64,000 nt of DNA, taken from contig CAVYEI010000002.1 of the NCBI GenBank assembly GCA_963767475.1, positions 124,001 through 188,000 on the forward strand, written 5' to 3'. This DNA comes from WHSW01 sp963767475 (GTDB lineage: Bacteria; Actinomycetota; Thermoleophilia; Solirubrobacterales; 70-9). Below are positions 52,513 to 62,956 of the stretch, one piece after another. The notes beneath the pieces are model-generated. The model made no database searches, was not told the DNA's origin, and worked only from the letters and a program-made list of their open reading frames with translations. Within the stretch, counting starts at the first letter, position 1, and the number at the start of each line of letters is the position of its first letter. A program made the translations under genes and the position numbers.

Positions 52513-52851
52513 CTACTCGAGCACCTTGCCGGTGCGCTTGGCGTAGCGCTTGCGGCTGCCGTCGTCGCCGACGCGAACGCCGACCCGGGTCGGCTTGTTG
52601 TCGGTGGGGTCGAGGAGCATCACGTTGGAGACGTCGATCGGCCCCTCCTGGTCGATGATGCCACTCGACTGCGCCTTCTGCGTGTCCTTGACCGAGCGCG
52701 GCCGGGTATGGCGCTTGTGGATGTTGAGCCCCTCGACGTAGAGGCGTCGACGGCCAGGCTCGGTGCGCAGCACGCGCCCGCTCTTGCCCTTGTCCTTGCC
52801 GGCGATCACGACGACCGTGTCGTCGGTGCGGATGTGCATGCCCTTGGCCAT
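52513..52851 (-). CDS. rplX: 50S ribosomal protein L24
   Basis: 112 residues. The KOW motif is clear (DTVVVIAGKDKGKSGRVLR). GLNIHKRHTRP follows. It initiates 50S assembly. One-base overlap with rplN. Confidence 0.97.
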   Translation of the reverse strand: MAKGMHIRTDDTVVVIAGKDKGKSGRVLRTEPGRRRLYVEGLNIHKRHTRPRSVKDTQKAQSSGIIDQEGPIDVSNVMLLDPTDNKPTRVGVRVGDDGSRKRYAKRTGKVLE

Positions 52852-53219
52852 CAGAGAACCTCCGGCGCCAGGGAGACGATCTTCATGAAGTTCCGGTCGC
52901 GCAGCTCGCGGGCCACCGGGCCGAAGATGCGAGTGCCGCGGGGGTTGTTCTGCGGGTCGATGAGCACGGCAGCGTTCTCGTCGAAGGCGATGTAGGTGCC
53001 GTCGGCGCGCCCGAGCTGCTTGCGCGTGCGGACGACGACCGCCTGCACGACCTCGCCCTTTCGCACCCCGCCGCGCGGGGTCGCCTGCTTGACCGTCGCC
53101 GTGATCACGTCGCCGACGCCGGCGTAGCGGCGGTGCGACCCGCCCTTGACGCGGATGCAGAGGATCTCTCGGGCGCCCGAGTTGTCGGCCACCTTGAGCC
53201 TGGATTCCTGCTGGATCAT
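52851..53219 (-). CDS. rplN: 50S ribosomal protein L14
   Basis: 122 residues. MIQQESRLKVADNSGAREILCIRV and the C-terminal FGPVARELRDRNFMKIVSLAPEVL are diagnostic. Confidence 0.98.
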   Translation of the reverse strand: MIQQESRLKVADNSGAREILCIRVKGGSHRRYAGVGDVITATVKQATPRGGVRKGEVVQAVVVRTRKQLGRADGTYIAFDENAAVLIDPQNNPRGTRIFGPVARELRDRNFMKIVSLAPEVL

Positions 53220-53221
53220 CG

Positions 53222-53953
53222 CTAGCGCGCCTTCTCCAGGACTTCGACCAGGCGCCAGCGCTTGGTCCGCGACAGCGGCCGCGACTCGATCACCCGGACG
53301 ATGTCGCCGGCGTTGGCGTCGTTGGCCTCGTCGTGAGCGTGGATCGTCGCCGTCTTGCGAACGACCTTCTCGTAGACGGGATGGCGGCGCACGACCTCGA
53401 TCCGAACGGTGATCGTCTTGTCGGCCTTGCTCGAGACGACGGTGCCCTGGCGGACCTTCTTCGCCCCGGGCTCGCGCTCGGCGGGAGGAGTGCCCTCGCC
53501 TGGCTGGTGCTTGGAGCGGGCGCGAGCGCGGCTGCGAGCGCGGGCGGCGGCGGCCTTGGCGCGGGTCTCGGCGCGCTCGGCGAGGCGCTCCTCGGGCCCG
53601 CGCTCGGGCTTCGCCTCGCCACTGTGGCGGGCGCGGTCGAGCTTTCGCTGCTGCTTGGGCGTCAGGGCGTCCTCGGCCTCGCCATCGTCGGCTGCGGCGG
53701 CGGCAGGCGCCGACGCCGGCGCCTCCTCGGCGGGTTCGGGGGCGGCCTCCTCGGCCGCGGGCTCCTCAGCCGGCGCCTCCTCGGCCACGGGTTCCTCGGC
53801 CGGTGCCTCCTCGGCCGCGGGCTCTTCAGCCGGAGCCTCCTCGGCCACGGGCTCGTCCGCCGGGGCCTCGGCCTCGGGCGCAGCCTCCTCGGGAGCCTCG
53901 GCGGCCTCCTCGGGAGCCTCTTCAGTCTCTTCTGTCTTCTCTTCCTCGATCAC
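53222..53953 (-). CDS. rpsQ: 30S ribosomal protein S17 with about 164-residue N-terminal extension
   Basis: 243 residues; S17 is usually 80-90. The C-terminal 79 residues (from KKVRQGTVVSSKADKTITV) are a complete S17. The first 100 residues are acidic repeats of a ten-residue unit (EEAPAEEPVA, EEAPAEEPAA). The next 60 are basic Arg/Ala helices (RAKAAAARARSRARARSK). No other start closer to the core has a better context, and the extension begins just after rpmC (overlap of four bases), so it appears real. The repeats are visible in DNA as 30-base units at about 53750-53870. Confidence 0.9.
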   Translation of the reverse strand: MIEEEKTEETEEAPEEAAEAPEEAAPEAEAPADEPVAEEAPAEEPAAEEAPAEEPVAEEAPAEEPAAEEAAPEPAEEAPASAPAAAAADDGEAEDALTPKQQRKLDRARHSGEAKPERGPEERLAERAETRAKAAAARARSRARARSKHQPGEGTPPAEREPGAKKVRQGTVVSSKADKTITVRIEVVRRHPVYEKVVRKTATIHAHDEANDANAGDIVRVIESRPLSRTKRWRLVEVLEKAR

Positions 53954-54159
53954 TTCAATTCCTTGTCGATGTCGATCCCGCGCTCGCGGGCGACTGTCAT
54001 CAGCCGGGCCAGGTCGCGCCGCGAGGCGCCGATGCCGGCGGTGTTCTCGAGCTCGCCGGTTGCGTGGCGAAAGCGCAGGCTGAACGCCTCCTCGCGAGCC
54101 TCCTTGAGCGACTGAACCAGGTCCTGGTCGCCGAGCGCGTGGACGTCGCCGGCCTTCAC
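53950..54159 (-). CDS. rpmC: 50S ribosomal protein L29
   Basis: 69 residues from GTG 54159, overlapping the rplP stop as GTGA. VKAGDVHALGDQDLVQSLKEAREEAF and the late ARLMTVARERGIDI fit L29 (normal ending RRxIARxxTxxxER). Longer open frames upstream are shadows. Confidence 0.93.
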   Translation of the reverse strand: MKAGDVHALGDQDLVQSLKEAREEAFSLRFRHATGELENTAGIGASRRDLARLMTVARERGIDIDKELK

Positions 54160-54575
54160 TGGCTCGCCCCCTCTCGGGTCACGAACTTGGTCCTGATCGG
54201 CAGCTTGTGTCCGGCCAGGCGCATCGCTTCCTTGGCCAGATCCTCGGGGACGCCGGAGAGCTCGAACATCACCTTGCCCGGCTTGACCACCGCGACCCAA
54301 CCCTCGGGGTTGCCCTTGCCCGAGCCCTGGCGCGTCTCGGCCGGCTTCTTGGTGAAGGGCTTGTCGGGAAAGACGTTGATCCAGACCTTGCCGCCGCGCT
54401 TGATCTTGCGGGTCATGGCGACGCGAGCGGCCTCGATCTGGCGGTTCGTGATCCAGCCGCGATCGAGCGCCTTGAGCCCGTACTCGCCGAAAGTGACGGT
54501 GGCGCCGCCCTTGGTGTTGCCGCGGCGCTTGCCGCGCATCTGCTTGCGGTGCTTGACCCGCTTCGGCATCAGCAT
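54156..54575 (-). CDS. rplP: 50S ribosomal protein L16
   Basis: 139 residues. MLMPKRVKHRKQMRGKRRGNTKGG and the KPAETRQGSGKGNPEGWVAVVKPG region are diagnostic. It helps organise the A site. One-base overlap with rpsC. Confidence 0.97.
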   Translation of the reverse strand: MLMPKRVKHRKQMRGKRRGNTKGGATVTFGEYGLKALDRGWITNRQIEAARVAMTRKIKRGGKVWINVFPDKPFTKKPAETRQGSGKGNPEGWVAVVKPGKVMFELSGVPEDLAKEAMRLAGHKLPIRTKFVTREGASQ

Positions 54576-55543
54576 CAGGCATCACCACCCTTTTTGTCGG
54601 GCGCCGGCGTGGGCGCGGGTGTGGGGGTGTCCGGATGCACGGCCTGGGGGTGCGAGGGCACGACCGGAGGCGCGGGGGCTGCGGCCGGAGCCTCGTCGGC
54701 TGGGGCCGGCGGCGCCGCGGGGGTGGTTGCGGCGGGAGCAGCTGGGGGCGTGGCGGGAGCCGCCGGGGCCTGGGGCGGGCGTGACTGCGCGCCGCGCTGG
54801 CCGCCACCTTGGCCGCCGCGCTGGCCTCCACCGCGCTGGCCGCCGGGGCGATCGCCGCCGCGGCGACGGAAGGACCTCGGCGCGAGCTCCTCCTCCTCGG
54901 CTCCGGCGCGGAAGCCCTCGGGCATCACCTCGCCCTTGTTGATCCAGCACTTGACGCCGATCCGGCCGGTGGTGGTCTTCGCCTCGACGAAGCCGTAGTC
55001 GATGTCGGCACGCAGGGTGTGCAGCGGCACGCGACCGTCGGAGTAGCCCTCGGTTCGCGCCATCTCGGCGCCTCCGAGCCGGCCCGAGACCTGGACCTTG
55101 ACTCCCTTGGCGCCGGAGCGCATCGCCGAGGTCAGGGCGCGCTTCATCGCTCGCCGGAAGGCGACCCGGTTCTGCAGCTGCTCGGCGATCGACTGGGCGA
55201 CCAGCTTCGCGTCGAGCTCCGGGCGCTTGATCTCGCGGATGTTCACCTTCACCGGCTTGCCGGTGATCTTGTGCAGGTCGCGGCGCAGGGCGTCGACCTC
55301 GGCGCCCGACTTGCCGATCACGATCCCCGGCCGAGCCGTGTGGATGTCGACCGTGATCTCACCGCGCTGCTTGACGATCGTGATGTCGGAGAGGCCGGCG
55401 TGCGAAAGCTTGTTCTCGATGTGCTCGCGGATCGCGATGTCCTCGAGCAGCAGGTCGGCGAAGTTGCGCTCGTCGAACCAGTTCGACTTCCAATCGTGGA
55501 TGTAGCCGACGCGGAAGCCCTCGGGGTGGATCTTCTGTCCCAT
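54575..55543 (-). CDS. rpsC: 30S ribosomal protein S3 with Gly/Pro/Ala-rich tail
   Basis: 322 residues from the ATG at 55543 (MGQKIHPEGFRVG). Core S3 is about 220 residues, with KH domain (GKSGAEVDALRRDLHKITG) and the C-terminal IGVKCWINKGEVMPEG. About 100 extra residues follow: an RGG-like stretch (GGQRGGGQRGGQGGGQRGA) and then Pro/Ala repeats. Such a tail could bind RNA, by analogy with RGG segments. Confidence 0.95.
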   Translation of the reverse strand: MGQKIHPEGFRVGYIHDWKSNWFDERNFADLLLEDIAIREHIENKLSHAGLSDITIVKQRGEITVDIHTARPGIVIGKSGAEVDALRRDLHKITGKPVKVNIREIKRPELDAKLVAQSIAEQLQNRVAFRRAMKRALTSAMRSGAKGVKVQVSGRLGGAEMARTEGYSDGRVPLHTLRADIDYGFVEAKTTTGRIGVKCWINKGEVMPEGFRAGAEEEELAPRSFRRRGGDRPGGQRGGGQRGGQGGGQRGAQSRPPQAPAAPATPPAAPAATTPAAPPAPADEAPAAAPAPPVVPSHPQAVHPDTPTPAPTPAPDKKGGDA

Positions 55544-55560
55544 TTGGTGCTCTGGCTCCT

Positions 55561-55938
55561 CTAGGCGTCCGGGGTCGGGGTCAAGGCCACCGAGAGGTGG
55601 CTGGTTCGCTTGTGAATCGGGGTCGCGCGGCCGCGGGCGCGCGCCCGCCAGCGCTTCAGCGTCGGGCCCTCGTCGACGCGAACGTCGGCGATCTTCAGGT
55701 CCTCGGCGATCAGCTCGTGGTTGGCCTCGGCGTTGGCGGCGGCCGAGTCGAGCAGGCGGGCGAGGTCGCGGGCGGCGCCGCGGCTGGAGAAGGCGAGCAG
55801 GGTCCGAGCCTCGTCCACGGGCATGCCGCGGATCTGGTCGGCGATCAGGCGCGCCTTGCGCGGCGCGACGCGCACGTAGCGCGCCTTGGCGCGCACCATC
55901 GGCGCCTCCGGCTCCTGCTTTTCGGACGACTTCGCCAC
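55561..55938 (-). CDS. rplV: 50S ribosomal protein L22
   Basis: 125 residues. AKARYVRVAPRKARLIADQIRGMPVDEARTLL is typical, as is the loop ending in RARGRATPIHKRTSHLSV. The loop lines the exit tunnel. One-base overlap with rpsS. Confidence 0.97.
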   Translation of the reverse strand: MAKSSEKQEPEAPMVRAKARYVRVAPRKARLIADQIRGMPVDEARTLLAFSSRGAARDLARLLDSAAANAEANHELIAEDLKIADVRVDEGPTLKRWRARARGRATPIHKRTSHLSVALTPTPDA

Positions 55939-56204
55939 TAGCGCTCCTTGCCTCCGTGGCCGCGGTAGGTCCGCGTGGGCGCGAACTCACCGAGCTTGTG
56001 GCCGACCATCGACTCGGAGACGAACACCGGCACGTGTTTGCGCCCGTCGTGGACGGCGATCGTGTGACCGACCATCTCGGGGAACACGACCGAGGTCCGC
56101 GACCAGGTCTTGATCATCTGCTTTTGGTTTGCCTCGTTCATCGCCGTGATCCGCCTCATCAGGCGTTCCTCGACGAACGGGCCCTTCTTCGTTGACCTAC
56201 CCAT
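55938..56204 (-). CDS. rpsS: 30S ribosomal protein S19
   Basis: 88 residues. MGRSTKKGPFVEERLM and the GHKLGEFAPTRTYRGH segment are diagnostic. Confidence 0.98.
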   Translation of the reverse strand: MGRSTKKGPFVEERLMRRITAMNEANQKQMIKTWSRTSVVFPEMVGHTIAVHDGRKHVPVFVSESMVGHKLGEFAPTRTYRGHGGKER

Positions 56205-56213
56205 GAAAGTTCC

Positions 56214-57059
56214 TTACCTCTTCTTCTTCCCGCGCCGGCGCCCGCGGACGATCATCGCGTCGGAGCGCTTGCCCTTCTTGCGGGTCCGGTAACCGAGCGT
56301 CGGCTTGCCCCACGGCGTCACCGGATGGCCTCCGGGGGTCTTGTGCGCCTCGCCACCGCCATGCGGGTGGTCGACGGGGTTCATCGCGATCCCACGGCTC
56401 TGCGGCCGCTTGCCCTTATGACGGTTGCGCCCCGCCTTGCCGATCTTCACGTTCTGATGCTCGGCGTTGGAGAGGGTACCCACGGTGGCGCGGCAGTCGG
56501 CGCGCACGAGGCGCATCTCCGACGACGGCAGGCGCAGGGTGACCATCTCGCCCTCCTTGGCGACCACCTGGATCGCCGAGCCGGCCGAGCGCCCGAGCTT
56601 GCCGCCCTGGCCGGGTACGAGCTCGACGTTGTGGACCACGGTGCCGGTCGGGATCGCGCGCAGCGGCAGCGCGTTGCCGGGCCGGATATCGGCCTTGTCG
56701 CCGGACTCGACCATCTCTCCGGCGACCACGCCCTGCGGGGCGAGGATGTAGCTCTTCGCCCCGTCGACGTAGTGCAGCAGCGCGATGTAGCAGGTGCGGT
56801 TGGGGTCGTACTCGACCGTCGCCACCTTCGCCGCGACGCCGTCCTTGCGGCGCTTGAAGTCGATCTCGCGGTAGCGGCGCTTGGCCCCGCCACCGCGGTG
56901 GCGCGAGGTCACCCGGCCGTGGGTGTTGCGCCCGCCGGTGCGGCCCTTGCCCTTGGTCAGGGCCTTGTAGGGCTCGTTGCCGCCGGTCAGCTCCTCGCGC
57001 TTCTGGTAGGTCGCGAAGCGGCGCCCCGGACTCGTCGGCCTTGTCTTTCGCATCGCCAT
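56214..57059 (-). CDS. rplB: 50S ribosomal protein L2
   Basis: 281 residues, normal length. GRNTHGRVTSRHRGGGAKRRYREIDF and the peptidyl-transferase-adjacent MNPVDHPHGGGEAH are intact. It is preceded by an unusual 165-base spacer after rplW. Confidence 0.98.
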   Translation of the reverse strand: MAMRKTRPTSPGRRFATYQKREELTGGNEPYKALTKGKGRTGGRNTHGRVTSRHRGGGAKRRYREIDFKRRKDGVAAKVATVEYDPNRTCYIALLHYVDGAKSYILAPQGVVAGEMVESGDKADIRPGNALPLRAIPTGTVVHNVELVPGQGGKLGRSAGSAIQVVAKEGEMVTLRLPSSEMRLVRADCRATVGTLSNAEHQNVKIGKAGRNRHKGKRPQSRGIAMNPVDHPHGGGEAHKTPGGHPVTPWGKPTLGYRTRKKGKRSDAMIVRGRRRGKKKR

Positions 57060-57224
57060 TAGCGATGCCTCCTTCCGCCGCAGTCCGACTCAGCCGGGCG
57101 AAAACCAAGCTGGTCGAAAACGCAGGGAGCGACGCGTGCCTGTAGGCACGCGAGCGACCGAGGACGAAGGCCAGTGCCGGTTTGCAGCCGGCTGAGGTGG
57201 GCTGTCGTGGGAGGAGTCATCGCT
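57060..57224 (-). other. Structured 165-base spacer between rplW and rplB
   Basis: Long for this junction. Outer complementary arms CTCAGCCGG (57089-57097) and CCGGCTGAG (57188-57196) enclose a hairpin GCGTGCC-TGTA-GGCACGC at 57134-57151. No terminator-like T run and no convincing frame were seen. Same design as the rplR-rpsE spacer. Confidence 0.6.
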
Positions 57225-57521
57225 CTACTCGGCCACCGCCGCGCCTTCGAAGAGCTCGATCCGATCGCCGGGCGCGAGCTTGACGATCGCCTTCTTCCAC
57301 GAGCGGGTCGTGCCGCTGTGCATGCCGCGGCGCTTTGGCTTCGAGCGCACCTTCATCGTGTGCACCTCGACCACGCCGACGCTGAAGATCTCCTCCACCG
57401 CGTGGCGGATCTGCGTCTTGTGGGCGCGGTCGTCGACGCGGAAGGTGTACTTGCCGTCGGCCATCAGCGCGTAGCTCTTCTCCGAGACGACGGGCTCGAT
57501 GATCACCTCGCGCGGGTTCAT
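57225..57521 (-). CDS. rplW: 50S ribosomal protein L23
   Basis: 98 residues from the ATG at 57521, overlapping the rplD stop as ATGA. REVIIEPVVSEKSYALMADGKYTF is typical. It sits at the tunnel exit, where trigger factor and SRP dock. Confidence 0.96.
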   Translation of the reverse strand: MNPREVIIEPVVSEKSYALMADGKYTFRVDDRAHKTQIRHAVEEIFSVGVVEVHTMKVRSKPKRRGMHSGTTRSWKKAIVKLAPGDRIELFEGAAVAE

Positions 57522-58180
57522 GCGCCCGCCTCGTCGCTCTTGGGAGCGCGCTCGACCTCGCCGACCCGAGCCTCGAGCGTCTCCAGGGCGCTCGGGGTGA
57601 GGATCAGCGAAGCGTGGCCGATCACGTCGACGACGCCGGCCGAGCCGACCGGGAGCACGTCGACCTTGGGGATGTTGCGAAAGCTCTTCACCACGCCGGC
57701 CTCCTCGGGATCGCAGAGCACCAGCGTCGGGCCCTTCGGGGCCCACTTGCCGATCGCCTCGGCGGCCGCCTTCGTCGACGGCGCCTCGAAGGCCGCGGCG
57801 TCGAGCACGGCGATGCTGTCGCGGGCGGCGTGGACCGAGAACGCCGAGCGCAGCGCTCGGCGGCGGGCCTTGCGATTGACCTTGAAGGTGTGCGAGCGCG
57901 GCTTCGGCCCGAAGGCGGCGCCACCGCCGCGGCGGTGGGGGACGCTGAGCGCCCCGGCGCGCGCCCGGCCGGTGCCCTTCTGCTTCCAGGCCTTCGCCGT
58001 GGTCATCGAGACCTCGCCTCGGCCGAGGCTGGAGGCCGTTCCCCGCCGCCGTGCGGCGAGGTCGGCGCGGGCCGCCTCGTGGACGAGGCTCTCGTGGAAG
58101 TCCTCGCCGAAAACGGTCGCGGGCAGGTCGGTCTTCGCCTGCTTGCCCAGGGTCGTCGCCTTCAGTGACGCGCTAGCCAT
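57518..58180 (-). CDS. rplD: 50S ribosomal protein L4
   Basis: 220 residues. The internal loop RRGTASSLGRGEVSMTTAKAWKQKGTGRARAGALSVPHRRGGG is the L4 tunnel extension. In other bacteria L4 can regulate its own operon. Eight-base overlap with rplC. Confidence 0.96.
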   Translation of the reverse strand: MASASLKATTLGKQAKTDLPATVFGEDFHESLVHEAARADLAARRRGTASSLGRGEVSMTTAKAWKQKGTGRARAGALSVPHRRGGGAAFGPKPRSHTFKVNRKARRRALRSAFSVHAARDSIAVLDAAAFEAPSTKAAAEAIGKWAPKGPTLVLCDPEEAGVVKSFRNIPKVDVLPVGSAGVVDVIGHASLILTPSALETLEARVGEVERAPKSDEAGA

Positions 58181-58790
58181 CGGTGCGCACCTCCACCGTG
58201 CCGCCCTTGGGACCGGGGACCGCGCCGCGAATCAGCAGCAGGTTGCGCTCGGCGTCGATCTGGAAGACGGTCAGGCCCCGCTGGGTAACGCGCCCACCGC
58301 CCATGCGGCCGGGCATCTTCGTTCCCTTGAACACGCGTGCCGGGTCGGCGCTGGCCCCGATCGAGCCCGGGGCGCGCACGTTGTGGGAGCCGTGGGAGAC
58401 CGGTCCGCGGCCGAAGTTGTGGCGCTTGATCGTGCCCTGGAAGCCCTTGCCGATCGAGACCGCCGAGACCTTGACCTTCTCGCCGGGCTCGAACTGCTCG
58501 ACCGTGAGCTGCTCGCCGATCTGCGCCTCCGGCGCCTCGTCGCGAAACTCCCGCAGGCTCCGCGACGGCGGCGCCCCGGCCTTGTTCAGGTGGCCGAGCT
58601 CGGGCTTGGTGAGCTTGCGCTCCTCGGTCGCGACCGCCGCCAGCTGCACCGCGGCGTAGCCGTCGCGGTCGGCGCTGCGCACGGCGGTGACCGTGTTCGG
58701 GGTCGCCTCGACGACCGTCACCGGCACCCGCGTGCCGTCGTCGGTGAACACCTGGGTCATCCCCACCTTGGTGCCGATGATCGCCGCCAC
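58173..58790 (-). CDS. rplC: 50S ribosomal protein L3
   Basis: 205 residues. AIIGTKVGMTQVFTDDGTRVPVTVVE and the HNFGRGPVSHGSHNVRAPGSIG region are diagnostic. Confidence 0.97.
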   Translation of the reverse strand: MAAIIGTKVGMTQVFTDDGTRVPVTVVEATPNTVTAVRSADRDGYAAVQLAAVATEERKLTKPELGHLNKAGAPPSRSLREFRDEAPEAQIGEQLTVEQFEPGEKVKVSAVSIGKGFQGTIKRHNFGRGPVSHGSHNVRAPGSIGASADPARVFKGTKMPGRMGGGRVTQRGLTVFQIDAERNLLLIRGAVPGPKGGTVEVRTDG

Positions 58791-58800
58791 GCCCCGCGCC

Positions 58801-59121
58801 TCAGATCTTGATCTCGATGTCGACGCCGGCGGGCAGCGCGTCGAGGCGCTGCAGCGAGTCGATCGTCTTCGGCGTCGGCTGGTGGATGTCGATCAGGCGC
58901 TTGTGGGTGCGGATCTCGAAGTGCTCGCGTGAGTCCTTGTCCTTGAACGGCGACTTGATCACGCAGTAGATGTTGCGCTCGGTGGGCAGCGGCACGGGCC
59001 CGGACACGGAGGCGCCGGTGCGGGTGGCCGTCTCGACGATCTCGCGAGCGGCGCGATCGATCGCGTCGTGGTCGTAGGCCTTGAGCCTGATCCTGATTTT
59101 GCTTGTCGCGAGTGTTGCCAC
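58801..59121 (-). CDS. rpsJ: 30S ribosomal protein S10
   Basis: 106 residues. KIRIRLKAYDHDAIDRAAREIVETATRTGA and SREHFEIRTHKRLIDI match S10/NusE, which also takes part in transcription antitermination. First gene of the S10 operon. Confidence 0.98.
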   Translation of the reverse strand: MATLATSKIRIRLKAYDHDAIDRAAREIVETATRTGASVSGPVPLPTERNIYCVIKSPFKDKDSREHFEIRTHKRLIDIHQPTPKTIDSLQRLDALPAGVDIEIKI

Positions 59122-59245
59122 GGTGTCCTATTCAGGTCTTTCTCGGCGCGAAAGGGGCGCCGCCCCCGGGTGGTGGGGCGCCGCCCCGGTCGTATCCATC
59201 AATTTCGTACGAAGGGCCGGCGGTTGCCGGCCCTGTCCTGCGTCG
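59122..59245 (-). promoter_or_regulatory. tuf-rpsJ intergenic region with hairpins
   Basis: 124 bases. A stem AGGGCCGGC/GCCGGCCCT with a four-base loop at 59213-59234 starts just after the tuf stop and may terminate or process tuf mRNA, though no T run follows. The 13-mer GGGGCGCCGCCCC occurs twice further downstream. A promoter for the S10 operon is expected here but could not be pinned down. Confidence 0.35.
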
Positions 59246-60427
<1,182 letters not shown>

Positions 60428-60576
60428 CTCGTTCCTATTGCTCCTTCTTTTTCCGTCTCTTGGATTGTCTAAGTTGATTCAAGTATTCGGGCGCAACGCG
60501 AGCCCGGCGTCGGCATGCGACCGCCGGGGCGCAACCCCTGAAGGATTACAAACGTTAGCCCGCGGCGTAACGCGCC

Positions 60577-62685
<2,109 letters not shown>

Positions 62686-62956
62686 TTCAGTCTTGGAGTC
62701 TGCGGGTGGGTTGCTGTAGTTTTTGCGTTACCGACCTGGAGAGCGTCGTGAGGAGGAGACGAACCGGCAGGAGAGCGGTCTCAGCGCACAAAAAAAGGCC
62801 CCTGCGGGCCTCAGCGCGGAATCGCCATTTTAGCCCGGAATCGCCCTATGTCGTGCGGCTCTCCATGGAAGGAATCTCCGCCGCGAGCCAGGCACGGCCT
62901 GGGCCGCAAGCGACGCATGACTATAGCAGGGGCATGACCACCTCCAGAGCGTCCAG
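62686..62956. promoter_or_regulatory. 271-base region upstream of fusA: direct repeat and candidate promoters
   Basis: No gene was found here. It holds the direct repeat CGGAATCGCC at 62817-62826 and 62836-62845, separated by an AT-rich TAAAAT box on the minus strand. There is also a TATAGT box near 62922 on the minus strand. These could be fusA promoter elements or operators. The leftward terminator inside this region is listed separately. Confidence 0.4.
62790..62811 (-). terminator. Leftward rho-independent terminator 105 bases before fusA
   Basis: Stem AGGCCC/GGGCCT with loop GCAG, followed on the minus strand by a run of seven T. No minus-strand gene lies upstream in the window, so it either stops antisense transcription from the right or acts as an attenuator in a fusA leader. 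Confidence 0.75.
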
